26,779 nt of DNA from CAZEDU01 sp964511185. GTDB taxonomy: Bacteria > Myxococcota > Myxococcia > Myxococcales > Myxococcaceae. The stretch is from the NCBI GenBank assembly GCA_964511185.1, contig CAZEDU010000070.1, forward strand, positions 1 through 26,779, read 5' to 3'. The position numbers were made by a program, and so were the translations under genes. The notes under the pieces were generated by a model. That model was not told where the DNA came from. It saw only the letters and a list, made by a program, of their open reading frames with translations, and made no database searches. This document shows positions 24,811 through 26,779 of this stretch, piece after piece; position 1 is the first letter of the stretch, and every line of letters starts with the position of its first letter.

Positions 24811-26772
24811 ATGAACGAGACGGCGGCGCGGCGCCGACCGGCTTGGCTTCTCTGGCTGATCTGGGTCGGAGCCTTCGGTCTGACCGGTTGTCCCGAAGAC
24901 GCGCCTTTGCCGAGCGACGCGCCGACGCCGATCGGCCAGCTCGTGTCGAAGCAGGGGCGCGTGCGGCTCGAGCGCGGCGGCGCGGTGACGCCGGCCGAGC
25001 TGGGCTACCTGTTCGTGGGAGACGTCATCGAGACCGGCGCCGACGGCGAGGCGCGGATCCGCTTCACGGGCGGGAAGGTCATCGAGGTGGGGCCCGACGC
25101 GCGGTTTCGGGTGGAGAAGGACGCGACCGGCCTGCTGCTCAACGTCGAGCGCGGCTTGATTCTCTCCCGGGTGTCGGGGGCGAGGGCGCCGGCCAACGAG
25201 CAAGACCTGCAGCTGTCGATTCAGACGCCGTTCGGCCTGACGCGGGTGGGGCACACGCTGAGCGAGGTGTCCATCGAGGTCGGCAAGGACGCCGCCACGC
25301 TCAAGGTGGTGGTGGGCACGGTGCAGCTGCTCTCGCGCAACGGCCAGCCGCAAGACGTGTCCGGCGGCGACGTGCTCACCATCGACGCGGCGGGCATTCA
25401 GCTGTCGCGCAACGCGCCGGTGGTGCTCGACACGGTGCAGGCGGTGGTCTTCGCCGCCGGCGGGACGAGCGAGATCAAGAAGAAGGGGCAGACGCGCTGG
25501 AAGGTCGTGCCGAAGAAGGGCGAGGTGCTCGCGGCGGGCGACGCGCTGAGGGTCAAGACCGGCCGCACCGAGCTCAAGCTCGACGGCTCGAGCACGCAGT
25601 TCGAGTTCGCCCGGGGCACCGAGGTGGTCTTGGCCAACGCCGGCCGCGCCACCGGGCTCGAGCAGTCGGCGCTCGAGCTGAAGGCCGGCGCGGTGTCGGC
25701 GCGGCTGGCCGCGGGCAAGAAGAGCCAGGTGCTGGTCGGCGGCTTGGAGCTGTCGGCGACGAACGGCGGCCGCTTCAACCTGGCCAAGACGAAGAAGGGC
25801 TACGCGCTCGACGTGCTCACCGGCGACCTGACGGTGAAGCAGGGCGAGGTCGAGACGCCGGTGCGCGCCGGGCAGCTCGCGGTGCTCGAGGGCGGCGCGC
25901 CGGTGGTCGGCGAGTCGCCTCAGGCAGAGGTGACGCTGCCGTCGCGCAGGGGCCTGCGCATCTTCCACACCGGCGTGGACGAGGCGGGCCTGAGCTGGTC
26001 CGGCGAGCTGTCCGACTACTACGTCGAGGTCGCCTCGGACGCGGCGTTCCAGAACATGGTGCTCGAGGGCGTGGTGCACCAGCCGTTCGTGAAGGTGCCG
26101 GTGCCCGGGAAGGGCGCGCTGCACTGGCGCGTTCTCTCGGCGGACAAGACGACGCCGGTGGACACCGGCAGCGCGTTCTTCTCGCCCGAGCCGCTGGTGA
26201 AGGACCTGAGCCGCCCGCGCAACGACGTGCCCGAGGGCACCGAGAAGACGACCATCTTCTTCCAGGACAAACCACCCGCGGTGACCTTCACCTACAAGTC
26301 GGAGCCGAACGCGGTGCAATACAAGGTCGTGGTTTACCGAGAGGAGGCGCTCGACAAGCCGGTGGTCGAACGGCTGGTCTCGGAGACGAGCGCCCCTCTG
26401 GAAGCGGGAGCGCTGACCGAAGGAAACTACGTGTGGTCGGTGACGCCGCTCTCCGACAAGGGCGAAGAGCTCCGCGGCGGCAAGATGAGCAAGCTCGAGA
26501 TGGTCTACGACAACGCGGTGCCCAACCTGGTGATCAAGTCACCCAAGCCGAACGAGCGGGTGCGCGGGAACAGGGTCGACGTCGCCGGCGTCGCACCGGT
26601 GGGAGCCAAGGTGTTCGTCAACGGTCGGTCGGTCTCGCTCGATGAGAAGGCGCGGTTTTCGACCAGCGTCTCGGTCGGGTCGCCGCCGGTGGTGGTCTTC
26701 CGCATGGCGCACGCCGGCGGTGAGGTGATCACCGTCCGCACGCTGCGCCGCACCTGGTCGGCGAGCGTCTGA
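24811..26772 (+). CDS. FecR-domain lipoprotein with Ig-like C-terminal segments
   Basis: The 653-residue product has a lipoprotein signal ending LTGC (Cys27). A FecR-type domain spans about 65-170 (LFVGDVIETGADGEARIRFTGG, then a repeated beta-helix-like strand pattern). A second similar segment lies at about 225-310 (LAAGDALRVKTGRTELKLDG). Several beta-sandwich/Ig- or Big-like modules follow; the last (NLVIKSPKPNERVRG…) resembles modules in surface proteins. There is no anti-sigma helix or sigma factor partner, so this is a structural FecR-type protein, not a FecR regulator. The ATG at 24811 was chosen because GAGGAA lies 10 nt upstream; a GTG at 24793 overlaps the previous stop. It appears co-transcribed with the barrel gene. 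The stop is 7 bp from the window end. Confidence 0.8.
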   Translation: MNETAARRRPAWLLWLIWVGAFGLTGCPEDAPLPSDAPTPIGQLVSKQGRVRLERGGAVTPAELGYLFVGDVIETGADGEARIRFTGGKVIEVGPDARFRVEKDATGLLLNVERGLILSRVSGARAPANEQDLQLSIQTPFGLTRVGHTLSEVSIEVGKDAATLKVVVGTVQLLSRNGQPQDVSGGDVLTIDAAGIQLSRNAPVVLDTVQAVVFAAGGTSEIKKKGQTRWKVVPKKGEVLAAGDALRVKTGRTELKLDGSSTQFEFARGTEVVLANAGRATGLEQSALELKAGAVSARLAAGKKSQVLVGGLELSATNGGRFNLAKTKKGYALDVLTGDLTVKQGEVETPVRAGQLAVLEGGAPVVGESPQAEVTLPSRRGLRIFHTGVDEAGLSWSGELSDYYVEVASDAAFQNMVLEGVVHQPFVKVPVPGKGALHWRVLSADKTTPVDTGSAFFSPEPLVKDLSRPRNDVPEGTEKTTIFFQDKPPAVTFTYKSEPNAVQYKVVVYREEALDKPVVERLVSETSAPLEAGALTEGNYVWSVTPLSDKGEELRGGKMSKLEMVYDNAVPNLVIKSPKPNERVRGNRVDVAGVAPVGAKVFVNGRSVSLDEKARFSTSVSVGSPPVVVFRMAHAGGEVITVRTLRRTWSASV

Positions 26773-26779
26773 AACGCCA

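Noticed and set aside
24811..26772. FecR-type anti-sigma regulator of an iron system
   Set aside because: No cytoplasmic anti-sigma domain, sigma factor gene or TonB receptor is adjacent; the protein is a large lipoprotein with Ig-like modules.

Overview
The window is GC-rich DNA from a delta-type bacterium, most likely a myxobacterium (Myxococcota, probably near the Myxococcus/Cystobacterineae side). The strongest evidence is a near-canonical mglB-mglA pair whose GTPase and Roadblock sequences closely resemble those recalled for Myxococcus xanthus. Next to it are tetratricopeptide proteins and an FHA/TonB-like membrane protein of the AgmX/PglI type, which belong to the Glt/Nfs envelope machines of that phylum. 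Genes are densely packed, many start with GTG or TTG, and many overlap by 1-4 bp. I see no tRNA, rRNA, CRISPR array, insertion sequence or prophage, and no gap longer than 300 bp.

Region 1 (1-8.25 kb) is mostly housekeeping. It holds an RsmB/NOP-type rRNA methyltransferase, a small two-helix membrane protein (minus strand), a BNR-propeller protein abutting a MoaD/ThiS-like ubiquitin-fold protein, and an NYN nuclease-like protein with a LOTUS-like tail (minus strand). A tight plus-strand operon follows: LD-carboxypeptidase, beta-lactamase-fold serine hydrolase, Mpl ligase, TlpA-type thioredoxin. LD-carboxypeptidase plus Mpl is the core of murein-tripeptide recycling.

Region 2 (8.25-10.9 kb, minus strand) encodes a short OPX (polysaccharide export) lipoprotein paired with an outer-membrane beta-barrel, preceded by a secreted helical protein with its own recognisable promoter. 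A long hairpin separates this unit from the recycling operon.

Region 3 (10.9-23.0 kb, minus strand) is the most interesting part. It is one co-directional run with no gap above 57 bp: mglB, mglA, a secreted coiled-coil/beta protein, a TPR/coiled-coil protein, GltD-like TPR protein, GltE-like TPR lipoprotein, a small periplasmic protein in the gltF position, GltG/PglI-like protein, a cytoplasmic coiled-coil protein and a stand-alone cyclic-nucleotide-binding domain. It looks like one operon joining the polarity switch (MglA/MglB) to the envelope-spanning core of a Glt/Nfs machine. In M. xanthus, as far as I recall, mglBA and the glt clusters lie apart. Motor genes (AglRQS) and the known outer-membrane Glt barrels are not in the window.

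Region 4 (23.2-26.8 kb, plus strand) diverges from mglB. It encodes a probable outer-membrane barrel carrying carboxypeptidase-regulatory-like repeats and a FecR-domain lipoprotein, both envelope proteins that may or may not serve the neighbouring machine.
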